A DNA stretch of 64,000 bases from Heliopora coerulea (taxonomy: Eukaryota > Cnidaria > Anthozoa > Scleralcyonacea > Helioporidae), in NCBI GenBank assembly GCA_030142905.1, contig JASJOG010000337.1:26001-90000 (forward strand), in the 5' to 3' direction. Below the pieces are notes generated by a model. It was not told the DNA's origin. It searched no databases and saw nothing but the letters and a program-made list of their open reading frames with translations. A program made the position numbers and the translations under genes. How positions within the stretch are numbered: position 1 is the first letter of the stretch; each line of letters opens with the position of its first letter. Shown in pieces: positions 1-10,751 of the stretch.

Positions 1-180
1 ATAGCAGCTATTTTCACGATAGATTAGGTTGACGTTTTATAAATTCCATTTAATTCATAATAAATTGCAGACCACCAAGTCAGCTGATGGAATGTATGTT
101 TCATAACACTTACATAAAGTTACTACTCAGCTCCTTGCAGTTTAACCAAATGTATTTAATAAGACTTGGAGTGGAAAAAC

Positions 181-2073
181 ATGGGAGATGTTAGCATATG
201 CGATCCTGCTACCAAGGTTATAAATGAAGCTAATCGAACTCTAGTCATAAATGACTTAGGTCCTATCAGACCAGTAATTTAATTTCCAGCGATGACCTTA
301 GGAAGCAGAACGTTCAAGTTTCAAAGTCGCTGGTACAATGAATTTTGTTGGTTGGAGTATTCACGGGAAAAAGATGCGGCATTTTGCTATTATTGCAGGT
401 GCTTCGGAACATTTCGTAAGTACGGAGTAAACACTTGATTTTTCTGCATATGTTTCAAACTGACAAACAATTTTAATGATTCATACATATTAGCTTTTTT
501 TAATCTCCGAGTTGTATATCTCAGTTAGGTCATTTTTTTTGTCAATATAAAGTTCTATCTTAAAAAGACTTCAATAAGCAGTTGCAAAGCTGTTCAAAAC
601 TGTTAAACTTTATTTTTTTAGTTGGATGCTCAGAAGATATATTCACAAAGAAAGGCTTTCGAAATTGGAAAAATGCTTCAGGTGAAGGAGGAAAACTAGC
701 GAAACATGCTAAGTCACGTATACATATTTTGTTGATGACACGTTTGCAAGATTTCAGAAGTACTAAAAATCACGTCAATAATCTCCTTTGTAAGGAGGCT
801 GAGGCTACAAAAGCAAAAGAAAGGGAAGAAAATCGGGAGATACTTCAGTCAATTTTTGACGTTGTCAGACACTTGGCAAAACAAAACAGTGCATTCTGTG
901 GGCATAATGAGTCGGAAAACTCATCAAATTGTGGAAACTTCATGGAGGAGCTCAAATTTTTTTGCAAAATTTCATAAACCCTTAGCAAATTGGATGAAAA
1001 ATCATCCGCTGAATTTGTCCTATTTTTCACCTGATATTCAGAATGAAATGATCACAATTTTAAGTAGTTTGATCAGAATCTGTGAAAGCTGAAGTAATTT
1101 CTGCCAAGTATTACTCAATTGAATGCGATGAAGTTACATCACATAAACGCGCATTTATGACAATCATTGTCAGATGTTTATGACTATGCCATTTGGGAAC
1201 GTTGCATTAAACTTGAATGTGTTACCAGCTTAACTGGAAAAAGTCTAGGTGATATTATCATTAAGACACTAGCGGACATGAATTTTCCTATTAATGATTT
1301 GATGGGGTTAGTAACATGTCAGGAAAAGACGAAGGTGTTCAAGAGCATCTCAGCAAAGCAGGAGCATCCAAAAAGTATAAGATAAAACATATTCCGAAGA
1401 ATAAAGTCATCTTGAGAACTCAAGATATGAGTCAATGCAGATGACTTTGGAATAAAGTCGAAATATCACAGTTTCAACAATAGTTTTATCTTGCATTGAC
1501 TAATATCTTGAGTTCTCAAGATGACTTTATTCTTCGGAATATGTTTTATCTTATACTTTTTGAAGTTGTCAGCTGGTCATGGTTTTAGGAGCATCCAAGT
1601 CGGTCTACTTCCATTGTTTTGCTCATAGATTAAATCTTGTGCTGGAGAAAAGTGTTAACAATGTGCTTGCAGTGAATGATATATTTGATACAATTGGTTC
1701 CATATACTGATATCTGGAGGGATCTCCAAAAAGGCACACATTATTCAAAGAAAAGCTCCAATTACATGGCATATCCACAGGAAAACAGACGTAGCATTCC
1801 TTTTCCGACACACGGTGGACTGGATGTTCTGACAACCTAGATGCTGTCTTAAACACACTGCCCGCCATCATTTCCATGCTAAAGAAAATGTCAAGGGAGG
1901 GAGACTTGGCTGCCGATGGCTTGCTTTTACGATTGCAAAGGCTCAAGTTTATTGCCTCGTGCTTTGTGTTGAAGAAGTTCTTTTCTCTCAGTAGATCAGT
2001 TTCATAGTATTTTCAGCATGAAGACATGGATTTAGTTTCTGCTGTATCTGGTGTGGAATCCCTTAAGAAGACC
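181..2073 (+). pseudogene. hAT-1 transposase, 5' part (ZMYM1/TTF-type)
   Basis: N-terminal and central part of a hAT-superfamily DDE transposase of the type with a TTF-like zinc finger. Exon 1 runs 181-415 and includes C-Y-Y-C near its end; a GTAAG donor at 416 and an AG acceptor at 620-621 bound a 206-bp intron. Exon 2 continues with a GFRNWKNA stretch typical of these proteins. Further on are IECDEVTS (first catalytic Asp region) and FDGVSNMSGK (second Asp region), then HCFAHRLNLVL near 1620-1640. A TAA at 280-282 and several frameshifts (near 900, 1090, 1190 and 1300) show it is dead. A foldback element interrupts it at 1372-1586, and a Penelope pair cuts it at 2073. The C-terminal part resumes at 4815. 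Confidence 0.8.
1370..1561. mobile_element. Foldback/MITE-like element inside hAT-1
   Basis: Two arms of 70 bp (1370-1439 and 1492-1561) are reverse complements with very few mismatches (I count one clear internal one), separated by about 50 bp. Each arm also holds its own short palindrome around CTTGAGAACTCAAG. The 12-bp sequence AGGAGCATCCAA flanks the insertion at 1360-1371 and 1587-1598, and the hAT-1 frame resumes on the right side, so the block was inserted into a coding sequence. The 25 bp at 1562-1586 lie between the right arm and the flank and are unexplained. No coding capacity; a non-autonomous DNA transposon is most likely. Confidence 0.75.
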
Positions 2074-4145
2074 GTTGGTTGAAATGACTGTTTCGACAGC
2101 CTTAGCGGCGGTCATCTTCAGAGTCAAAAGGAGAGTAAATGTCAGGTTTGCCTGTATTTGTATCTGGCTCGTGTGTGATAAGTGGCCAGTCGTATTAGTC
2201 ATGGAGGTGGTTGTGTAGGTGTTAATTATCAGTTTGTCAAAGTGTAAGTCTATTGGCTGCTCGCACGTTTGACTATGAATTAGTCATTTGTAAGGTCCTG
2301 GTAATTGTTGTGATCAGTTTAATGGATTTTGTTCTAAGTTCGTATACCAGCTTTCTAGTGTGAGTCGTTGTTTGTAGTTGGTGCTGTACATAATGCATTT
2401 TGCTGATTCCCAGTCAATGTTGTGTTTGGTTTGTCAGTGGTGTTTGGCAATGTGGTTGGTTTTGTCTCTGTTTGTGTTCCGTGAGTTGTATATTTAAGTT
2501 TCTGCTACTCTCACCTATATAAGTGGCTTGGCAGTCAGAGCAATTAATTTTGTAAACTGCACCTTGTCTTTCGTGTGGTTGTTCTCTGTCCTTAACATTA
2601 GTCAGTACATGTTGTAAGGTTGTGATTGGTTTGTGCGCTACTCATATGTTGTATGGTCATAAGATATGCGAGATAATCTCAGACGTACCTTTTATGTAGG
2701 GTATCATTGCTGTAGTTGTTGTCGGACTGTTGTTTTTGTCGCATTCGTTGTCTTTGTAAGTATTAAGTTTGATGAAGTCAGAGTTATAGTTGTTTTTTTG
2801 TGGAAAACGCATTGTAAGTAGTCATTTTCTTGGCATAGAGCATCGGGTGAGTTGCAAATGAGTTGTGTGCATCTCGTCAATGTTGTGATGGTGGTAGCTT
2901 TGTGTGAGGTTGGATTGTACAATGATTGGTCCAGTAGTCTGTCAGTATGCATTGGTTTCCTGTAGACAGTGGTCTGTAGTTTGTTATTGTCACGACTTAC
3001 CAAACAGTCTAGGAACAGAATAGCTCCGTCTTCTTCAATCTCTTTGGTAAATTGAATGTGACTGTTCTGTTCATTAATGTGTTTGTGAAACTCGTCAATC
3101 TCGTCTTTGGGTAGTGCAGTAATCGTGTCTTCAACGTAACAAAACCAAAAAGGTAACGTGTTTTTGTAAGTTGCAAGAGCTCATTCCTCTATGGATTGCA
3201 TTACAATTTCAGCAACCACAACAGAAACAGGTGAGCCCATTGCTGTGCCATGTAACTGTTTGTAGTGTTTACCATTGTATTGAAAGTAAGTTGATGTGAG
3301 GCAAAGTTCCAGTAGTTCCACAATGTCCCCTGCAGGTAAAGGAAGTGCGTCAGTAAATTCGTCGATGGCAGTTTTGGTGCATTCTAGCACCAGTTGAAGT
3401 GGAATACTGGTAAACAGTTATTTCATGTCAAAAGACACTAGCTTGTGGCTGTGTGGTATTTGTACTGTTTTGAGATTGTTGATGAAGGTTTCAGTTGATC
3501 ATAGTCTACGTTGTGACTTGTTGGTTAGTGGTTGCAGTATGGTTGTTAAGTATTTGGAAAGTTCGTAAGTAGGCAACCCACAGAACGAAACTATAGGTCA
3601 CATGGGTATTTGTGGCTTGTGAAGTTTTGGTAGTACGTACAGCTTTGGTGATCACAGTACCGAACACCTGAGTCGATAGTAAGTTTGTTGCGTGATTGTG
3701 TTGAGTGAGAAAATTTTGTTGTTAAGTTTTCATTGAAGTGATGGTGCAGGGTCTTGTTTAAGTCGTTTGTAGGTTTGTTTGTCGTTAACTAGTTCGTACA
3801 TTTTGTCGTAGTAATCGGTCTTGTCCATAACAACAGTAATGTGTCCTTTGTCTGCTGGTAGTATAACAATGTTTTTGTAATGTTTTAGTCGTTTGAGTGC
3901 TTGTTTTTCAACTGTCGTCAAGTTAGTATCACGTATACAGGCCAATTGTATGGTGGAGGTGACCCTATTCCTGATCTCGTCTTTTGTTGTCTCTGCCAAA
4001 TCTCTTTGAGAAGCTAAGACAGGCTTGACACTCGATACAATCGCCTCGGTATATGTTTGGGTGTTATAGAGTGTTTTAGTCCATAGGATAGTGATTGAGT
4101 TTCAGTTTCATCTAAAGGGCGTGAGGAAATATTCTTGACCCAGTT
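2074..4145 (-). pseudogene. Penelope-like reverse transcriptase with GIY-YIG endonuclease (A, copy 1)
   Basis: Reading the minus strand, the order is: N-terminal part with ILPADKG and VVMDKTDYYDKM (about 3860-3800), RT core with HGTAMGSPVSVVVAEIV (about 3260-3200), active-site region reading CYVEDTI (about 3140-3120) instead of the usual YxDD, thumb region with TVYRKPMHTDRLL (about 2960), then a GIY-YIG endonuclease (about 2600-2500) with AVYKINCSDCQATYIG. The CxxC just before YIG is typical of Penelope endonucleases. Several frameshifts and stops are present, and the first active-site Asp is Glu, so it is inactive. Closely related to the copies at 27.1-28.7 kb and 58.9-62.0 kb. Confidence 0.85.
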
Positions 4146-4149
4146 ATCA

Positions 4150-4814
4150 TCATGCTTTTACGACATGTACTAACATTAAGGACAGAGAACAACCACACGA
4201 AAGACAAGGTGCAGTTTACAAAATTAATTGCTCCGACTGCCAAGCCACTTATATAGGTGAGAGTAGCAGAAACTTAAATATACAACTCACGGAACACAAA
4301 CAGAGACAAAACCAACCACATTGCCGAACACCACCGACAAACCAAACACAACATTGACTGGGAATCAGCAAAATGCATTACGTACAGCACCAATTACAAA
4401 CAGTGAGTCACACTAGAAAGCTGGTATACGAACTTAGAACAAAATCCATTAAACCGATCACAACAATTACCGGGACCTTACAAACGACTAATTCACAAAG
4501 TCAAATGTGCGAGCAGCCAACAGACTTACACTTCAACAAACTGATAATTAACGCCTACACAACCACACCCATTGCTTCTCACCAAATATCACACCTCCAT
4601 GACTAATACGACCACCCACTTATCATGCATGAGCCAGATACAAATACAGGCAAACCTGACATTTACTCTCCTTTTCACTCTGAAGATGACTGCCACTAAG
4701 GCTGTTGAAACATCAGTCACTTCAACCAACAGTCTTTCTCAAGATTACACTAACCTGGACGATCAACTTCCTTAAACACGTCACGATTCTCCCAGGTTCA
4801 AACCATTTACTTTA
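4150..4814 (+). pseudogene. Penelope-like element A, GIY-YIG tail and 3' end
   Basis: A strongly 5'-truncated copy starting just before the endonuclease. KINCSDCQATYIG is followed by a basic TEHKQ stretch at about 4220-4310. The remainder is the C-terminus with a HNIDWESAKC region read through a frameshift, then the 3' tail ending in CTCCCAGG and CCATTTACTTTA. It lies head-to-head with the longer minus-strand copy. No reverse transcriptase domain is present. Confidence 0.8.
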
Positions 4815-5659
4815 TTAAGAAGACCCTATCTTCATTTAGAAACGAGGAGAAATCAGAGGAGTTTTTACTGAAGCGCAAGATTATTGCACCAAAAAAAGAC
4901 TAGTCATGAACGATTTGCAGAACTCTGCCTCTAATCATGCCTGAAAGAGACAGCGTACTATACCATCTTACCTCAACGATGGATCATTCATCTTAAACCA
5001 TGATACTTCTGTGAATCAATCCCAAACAAGTTTTGATGATAATCCTAAAGAGGTGTTGAAGAGAGATTTTTTCTTTCCTTTTCTTGATTGCCTACACAAT
5101 GAGCTTGAAAAGAGATTTTTGTCCCAAGCTCGTGAGATCTTGGCACTATCTAACGTCTTCCATCCCAAGAACCTCAATGATGCAAATGTTGAGAATGCAA
5201 GAAAGTTGGCAAATATATACAACATCAATTCTGAGAAGGTAGCTCCTCAGTTTGTTTTGCTCTCGAAATCCAGTGAAGTTGCTCCATGTAAGAAAGAATA
5301 TGAAGAATGGACGAGATCAAGAGATTGCATCATGTAAATCATCTGCGAGAAAACCTGAGCACTGCCTTTGCCTTCCAACTTTGCTGAAGCTGTTTGGCAA
5401 AAATTAGCTTAACCGCCTGTATCCCGAGCTGTATGACCTTGTCAGAATTGTTGCTACTCTTCCTGTCACTGTTGCATTGTGTGAACGGGTGCATAGCAAG
5501 GTAAAAATGATTAACAATTATCTGCGAGCACCCATGTCAGATGAATAAGTTGAAAGTCTTGTTCAAATTAATACAGAGTGTGATATAGCCGATAAGACCA
5601 AACTGGACAGCCTACTTGAATTGTTCAAAGTAGCTAAAAACAGAAAACTTCCATTGTAA
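4815..5659 (+). pseudogene. hAT-1 transposase, 3' part (dimerisation domain)
   Basis: C-terminal part of the hAT-1 transposase interrupted at 2073. After KKTLSSFRNEEKSEEF the frame runs, with frameshifts near 4900, 5000 and 5350, through DFFFPFLDCLHNELEKRF (5060-5115) to the hAT dimerisation region LPVTVALCERVHSKVK (about 5460-5510). This includes the third catalytic residue, Glu, in CERVHS. It ends at TAA 5657-5659. An in-frame TAA follows APMSDE at about 5546. Confidence 0.8.
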
Positions 5660-5744
5660 TTTCAATAACTTTTTGTTCCAGAGAAGAAATTTGTGAGAAG
5701 AACCATTTTTAAAGAATGAAACATTTTTTTCTATTTCCAGGCTT

Positions 5745-5808
5745 CTATGATACCTCTAGCCAGCGTGCAGTCCCATTTTACGGGACTGCGCGCAGGCTAT
5801 GATACCTC
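5745..5808. repeat. GC-rich imperfect hairpin between short direct repeats
   Basis: Arms 5758-5774 and 5782-5798 (17 bp, two mismatches) enclose a 7-base loop ATTTTAC. The 12-mer CTATGATACCTC stands on each side (5745-5756 and 5797-5808). It lies just after the hAT-1 stop codon and is far more GC-rich than its surroundings. It could be a subterminal or terminal hairpin of a transposon or a miniature element. No function can be assigned. Confidence 0.6.
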
Positions 5809-6029
5809 AGGCTCAGATATCAAAATTTTCCCAGCAGAGTATGGACCCTCTAGTAGGCTCTCGTCTACGGCACTCACATGTCCCCCTACTTCTGTTTGGC
5901 TGGCTACACCACTGCTTGCATTAGCAAGGACGGAAATAAGAGAGTACCTAAACAAAATTTAAAAAAGAGCAGGTGCTCTAACTGGTAACAATTATAACTT
6001 TGATAACTGGATTATCATTAGGGTTCAAG

Positions 6030-6300
6030 AGGTCTGGAGATGATATTATACATGCTATATGGTGGCCCACAGCTGCCACTAATCTTTTATCAAGTATTAA
6101 CTGATTTTAAATTCACTTGAAATCTAAAATAAAATATAAAAATTTAACAAAATTAATAGAAAAGCAAGTTTAAAGGTAAAATCAAATGCAATGTAAAGCT
6201 AAAGTTATTCTGTTAAACTTGTTTTTTGCTAAATACTGCCACTACCATGATTCTTCGCAAATCGAATAGGCCCCAGGCCATTACTCCATATACTGTACTT
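6030..6300 (+). repeat. Dispersed protein-coding repeat, copy 1 (unknown family)
   Basis: Similar over about 250 bp to the reverse complement of 15581-15850. Both copies encode a W-W-P-T motif (IWWPTAATNLLSSIN here, LWWPTVASKFLSSIN there) followed by a Lys-rich stretch and, about 130 bp later, FFANRI(G/D)PRPLL. Stops interrupt the frame. The conservation of residues between copies suggests a decayed coding sequence. I do not recognise the protein. Confidence 0.5.
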
Positions 6301-6413
6301 GCCCTGCCACACGTGTGAAGTGGTAACATCTTGCTGAGGAAATCAAAGCAAAACATACCGCTAAGACTCAGAAAAACCAGGTCAGTTGCAAGTCCATTAA
6401 AGATGAGATTATT

Positions 6414-6710
6414 GTGCAACACATGAGTTCCAATGTAAGTGGTAAGGCACAAAAGTGCAGCAGGATCAGACCAAGAAAATTTGTTCCATTTGACAAGTGT
6501 AAAGAACTATCCCTTGAAAATATTGATGCATGCAAAAGCACTTCTGCAAGCATAAAGAGAAAGACATGGTGTGCAATGTCTCAGGTGGGGAACAGGGACC
6601 ATCCTGTCAGCTTTAAAAGTGTTTTATGTACAGTTTTGAAACATTTTGACCTGGATGTAGCACAAGACAAAGGAGATAAACAAATCCAGGTTAGTGGGCA
6701 ATGTGTATAA
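6414..6710 (+). CDS. Unrecognised open frame of 98 codons
   Basis: Open frame rich in Lys and Cys, containing FVPFDKCKELSLENIDACKS. Its end is followed by a possible splice donor (CAGGTTAGTG near 6690). It lies about 1.2 kb upstream of the alpha-kinase-like fragment on the same strand and could be an upstream exon of that gene, but nothing confirms this. No domain recognised; it may be chance. Confidence 0.2.
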   Translation: MQHMSSNVSGKAQKCSRIRPRKFVPFDKCKELSLENIDACKSTSASIKRKTWCAMSQVGNRDHPVSFKSVLCTVLKHFDLDVAQDKGDKQIQVSGQCV

Positions 6711-7560
6711 ACAGCATGTAAATATGCTGGATGTCTGTTTTGAATTGTTCATTTTAAAATGCACTGTGCATAGCAAATACTGAAATTATTATAATTATTA
6801 CCATTGTTGCCAGGTTGCTAAAGGCAGGTTATGTTAAGGATAATTTGTTGGTCTTGCCATGATGGTCATTGGAGGTATTGGTATGTGATACAATGCCTAT
6901 TCTTAATGAAATAGTTGTTAATGTGCTTCAGTAAATGTTACAGCAATTTGATCAATGATGGGAAAATGGCATTAAATAAGCACATCACTTACACTCCCAC
7001 AGTAATTAATTAGTGTGCATGATCAAAGTATGATTTTCTCTGCTACATGCTCAAAAATAGCTTTTATCCTTTCAGTCTTTCCCAATAGAAAATCTGTGGC
7101 TGATTATCCTAAGAAACAGTTAAGGAACATTTTTAGCTCCCTGTGACTTTATGCTTAATTGCCAATTTCACAGTTATTCCAGCCTTTCTGCTGTTTTACA
7201 ATTATTTTGATTGGTACCTTAAGCGACCAAAACATGTCTGTTAAATAGGAAGCTTCGTGTAGTCTTACCTCCTTGGGTGTCAACCTAAGTTTAGTCTTTT
7301 AACAAATAAAAACCAGAAGAGAGTCTGACTCTTGTAAACATAGAGTATGGCTATAATATTGAGAGTTAATTTGTGCTAACTCTATTCTGTCTGAGATGTT
7401 TCCCTTAACAAGCAAGATTGTCTGGTGCTAGCCATCAAAATGAATGAATGGAAGTAATACACTTATCAATGTGTCCATCAAACTTTTAAGAGATGTACAG
7501 TAACTACTTCTAATAATTCTTCTTTTCTTTTTCTACTAAAGCGATTCAAGAGGTGAAGAA
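6711..7560. other. No gene recognised
   Basis: AT-rich sequence without a convincing open frame or repeat. A pyrimidine-rich tract ending in AAAG near 7540 could be a splice acceptor for the sequence that follows. The stretch 7560-7920 has recurring in-frame stops on the plus strand and no recognised domain. Confidence 0.4.
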
Positions 7561-7919
7561 TTAGCAATGGAGCCAGCCGTTCTTCAAGTCCTTAACAGTA
7601 CCTTTCCCTTCTGATGACAAAGATCAAATGTACCAGTGCAGCATACCCTAAAAGCCTGTCAATTGTGGACGTGTTAAAGTTAGGGAAAGTAATTTGTGAA
7701 AGTTCAGTCACAGCCATCACACTCTCCCACTTTGAATTGTCAAATATGGAATGGATTCAAGTGACAACAGCAGTAGGTTTTAGGAAAGGTTACAAAGCCA
7801 CCAGTGAGGTACCATGATTTAACAATCAGGTACCTCCCCTAGTACCACAGAGGGAATTGAACAACATACAAGAAAGGTTGTGCAGATACATATTTTTGCA
7901 TTACAGCTGGCTTAATTTG

Positions 7920-8302
7920 GCGCTACATTTGCATACCATAAAGTCTACGTGGGTAAGACTGATGATGGGGAGTATCTTACATTTGAAGAATATGTAAAGT
8001 ACATGAACAATAATGGTAATATCTGTAACAGGAAACATGAAATTACACCCAAAGCTGAGTGCTTTGCACATTTCACTTATGAAAAGTCAGAAGGCAGGCT
8101 AATTGTACTGGAAATTCAAGGTTCAATTCACAACCTCTGTGACCCAGAAATTGCCTCTTCAGAGCTGTCAAATTATGATGGCACTGTCCAGTTTTGTAAT
8201 GACAATTTAACCCAAAAAGCAATAAAGATTTTTTTTTCAAAACACCAGTGCAATTTTTATTGTAATTTACTTAAGTTAAAATTATGTGCAGATGTTGAGT
8301 AG
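7920..8302 (+). pseudogene. Alpha-kinase (MHCK/EF2K-type) catalytic domain fragment
   Basis: The frame contains CFAHFTYEKSEGRLIVLEIQG, then LCDPEIASSE, and VQFCNDNLTQKAIKIFFSKH..CNFYCNLLKL. This order matches the C-terminal half of alpha-kinase domains: a hydrophobic strand plus DIQG-like loop, a DP(E/Q)I motif, then the N-L-x-x-x-A-I-x-x-F helix and a Cys-containing end that helps bind structural zinc. The Asp of the DIQG motif reads Glu here. No ATG start is present and the N-terminal lobe is not found next to it. It may be a fragment of a host gene or a decayed duplicate. Kinase activity is unlikely. Confidence 0.55.
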
Positions 8303-8519
8303 GCACATTGAAACTTTGTTAGACATATATAATTGTGTATAATGCTTCCAAAACTTCTTGTTAGCAAAATGACAGTTATAAATTTCAAAAGCACTAGAAT
8401 ACTTTTTAAAGACATGTTTCAGCAAGACTTATGCCATCTTCAGTTTACAAGGCTTTAAATAGGAATTATAGTATGAATAAATTAACTAATTACAATGACA
8501 GTGTATTGTGTGAAGATTA

Positions 8520-9640
8520 ACGGAGGCGGTATCAGACGATAATTACTAGCAGAGGAAGGTGTTGATATGTTGCATTTGTGTGTTTAATTCTGGTTTTCTA
8601 TTTTGGATGTGAATAGCTTCTTTCAAGTTGAGTGTGTAAGTAGTTTTGGCCAAATCTAAAATTTTAAAGCAGTTAGGTGTGTAATAGTTTTTGCAGTTGG
8701 TAGAGTTATTGAGGTGTTTAAAGAAGTGAGAATTTTGATCAGTTAAGGTGTGCTCCTTGATCTGTGTTGAGAAATGGTGAGAGGTTTCACCAATGTAGCA
8801 GGAATTACATCCTGCACAAGTAAATTCTTAAACTATGAATGATTTAAGAGCTGTGGGAATCAGGTCCTTGGAACTGAAAAGGGTTTTGATTTCGAAAGTA
8901 GAGAACACTAGTTTGATGTTAAGGTCTTTACAGAAACGTTTACACAATTGTCTTATTTTGATTTGGGTAAGTCTAGAATAATTACCAATGTAAGGGAGTT
9001 TGAGATAGTGGATATTGGTATTTTCTGTGTTGTTGGAAACATTTTTGTGAGGGTTTTGTCTGGGTGATTTTGTCAATAAAGTGAGAAGAAAAACAAATAC
9101 GTTTGAAAATTTCTGACAGTTTGTTGAGATATTTGTTTAAGCCGGCGTTGATGTTGTTAATTTTGAATGTCATGAATGAGAGTGTGAATTAGACCTGTTT
9201 TGTAGTTTAGTGGCATGAAACTGAAAAAATTTGTTAAAAGTCCAGTAAAGTTTTTTTTGTAAAAGACAGAAGTGACACAAACGTTGGATGAATTATCTAG
9301 CTTTGTGTTCGTTGTCAAATAAACAGAAAATGTCATCAACATATCTAAGGTAAATTTAAATTTTTGAATCTTTGTAGTTTTCAAGCCAGGATTTTTCATG
9401 ATATTCCATTAAAAGATTAGCTGAAATACGAGCAAGAGGAGAACCCATAGCATTTCCGTCAATTTGGTCATAATTAAAATCATTAAACAAGAAGTGAGAT
9501 TGAGTAGTTGCAAATGAAAATAGCATTTTGAGGTCGGTTCTGTTAATAGGAAGGTTAGGATTGTGTTTAAAAATGGTGTTGATGGCAATGTTTATAGTTT
9601 TGTTGAGAGGAATATTTGTGGAAAGGTATGAGATATTTTA
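8520..9640 (-). pseudogene. Penelope-like RT C-terminal half and endonuclease (C, minus copy)
   Basis: Minus-strand reading from 9640: IPLNKTINIAINTIF, then DGNAMGSPLARISANLLMEY (RT motif with GSPLA), the region corresponding to the active site (partly deleted around 9310-9360), then SRLTQIKIRQLCKRF and a GIY-YIG region with CAGC..YIGET followed by SHHFSTQIK. Frameshifts and stops make it a pseudogene. It is the mirror image of the plus copy. Confidence 0.75.
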
Positions 9641-10572
9641 GCTAATCTATTTATGGGATATCATGAAAACTCCTGGCTTGAAAACTACAAAGATTCGAAA
9701 ATTTCAATTTACTGTAGATATGTTGATGACATTTTCTGCTTATTTGACAACAAACATGACACTATGTTATTCTTTCATTACATCAATGCTCAATATCCCA
9801 ACGTAAAATTCACTCAAAAAAACAGTTAAATGGTAAACTCCCCTTCCTTGATGTTTTAGTAGATAGTTTGTCCAACATTTGTGTCACTTCTGTCTTTGAC
9901 AAAAAAAACAAAACTGGACTTTTAACAAATTTTTTCAGTTTCATGCTGCTAAACTACAAAACAGGTCTAATTCACACTCTCGTTCACAGGACATTCAAAA
10001 TTAACAACACCAACGCCGGCTTAAACAAAGATCTCAACAAACTGTCAGAAATTTTCAAATGTATTTGTTTTCCTTCTCACTTTATTGACAAAATCACCAA
10101 ACCCTAACAAAAATGTTTCCATCAACACAGAAAATACCAATATCCACTATCTCAAACTCCCTTACATTGGTAATTATTCTAGACTTACCCAAATCAAAAT
10201 AAGACAATTGTGTAAACGTTTCTGTAAAGACCTTAACATCAAACTAGCGTTCTCTACTTTCAAAATCAAAACCTTTTTCAGTTTCAAGGACCCAATTCCA
10301 ACAGCTCTTAAATCATTCGTAGTTTATGAATTTGCTTGTGCGGGATGTAGTTCCTGCTACATTGGTGAAACCTCTTGCCATTTCTCAACACAGATCAAAA
10401 GGCACACCTCAATAATTCTACCAACTGCAAAAACCATGACACACCTAACTGCTTTAAAAATTTTAGATTTGGCCAAAACCACTTACTCAAATTGAAAGAA
10501 GCTATTCACATCCAAAATAGAAAACCAGAATTAAACACACAAATGCAACATATCAACACCTTCCTATGCTAG
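9641..10572 (+). pseudogene. Penelope-like RT and GIY-YIG endonuclease (C, plus copy)
   Basis: Starts inside the RT domain (SANLFMGYHENSWLENYKD). It keeps the active site CRYVDDIFCLF at about 9710-9740, then the thumb region with frameshifts. The frame 10085-10495 carries SRLTQIKIRQLCKRF and the endonuclease signature CAGCSSCYIGETS (about 10340-10375). The C-terminus switches frame at about 10400-10500 and ends near 10572. The YVDD box is intact, but stops precede it. Confidence 0.8.
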
Positions 10573-10751
10573 TAATTATTGTCTGATAATCCTCCCACAA
10601 CACACTGTCATTGTAATTAGTTAATTTATTCATACTATAATTCCTAGTTAAAGCCTTACAAACATCACTTCGTAAACTGAAGATTGCATAAGTCTTGGTG
10701 GAACATGTCTTTAAAAAGTATTCTTGTGTTTTTGAAATTTATAACTGTCAT

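Larger units (their letters stand above)
2074..4814. mobile_element. Penelope-like element A, inverted pair inserted in hAT-1
   Basis: The insertion is bounded by an exact 11-bp duplication TTAAGAAGACC at 2063-2073 and 4815-4825. The hAT-1 protein reads SLKK on the left and resumes with KKT on the right, which confirms the borders. It consists of a longer copy on the minus strand (about 4145 down to 2074) and a short copy on the plus strand (about 4150 to 4814), with their 5' sides meeting at about 4147. The plus copy keeps the full 3' end (..CCATTTACTTTA). The minus copy lacks about the last 80 bp of that end. Confidence 0.85.
8369..10751. mobile_element. Penelope-like element C, head-to-head inverted pair
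   Basis: A large inverted repeat. The minus-strand copy covers 8369 to about 9640 and the plus-strand copy about 9641 to 10751. The outermost bases match as reverse complements (ATGACAGTTAT at 8369 and ATAACTGTCAT at 10741-10751), so both 3' ends point outward. The minus copy reaches about 220 bp further toward its 5' side than the plus copy. The family differs from A and B in sequence. Confidence 0.85.
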
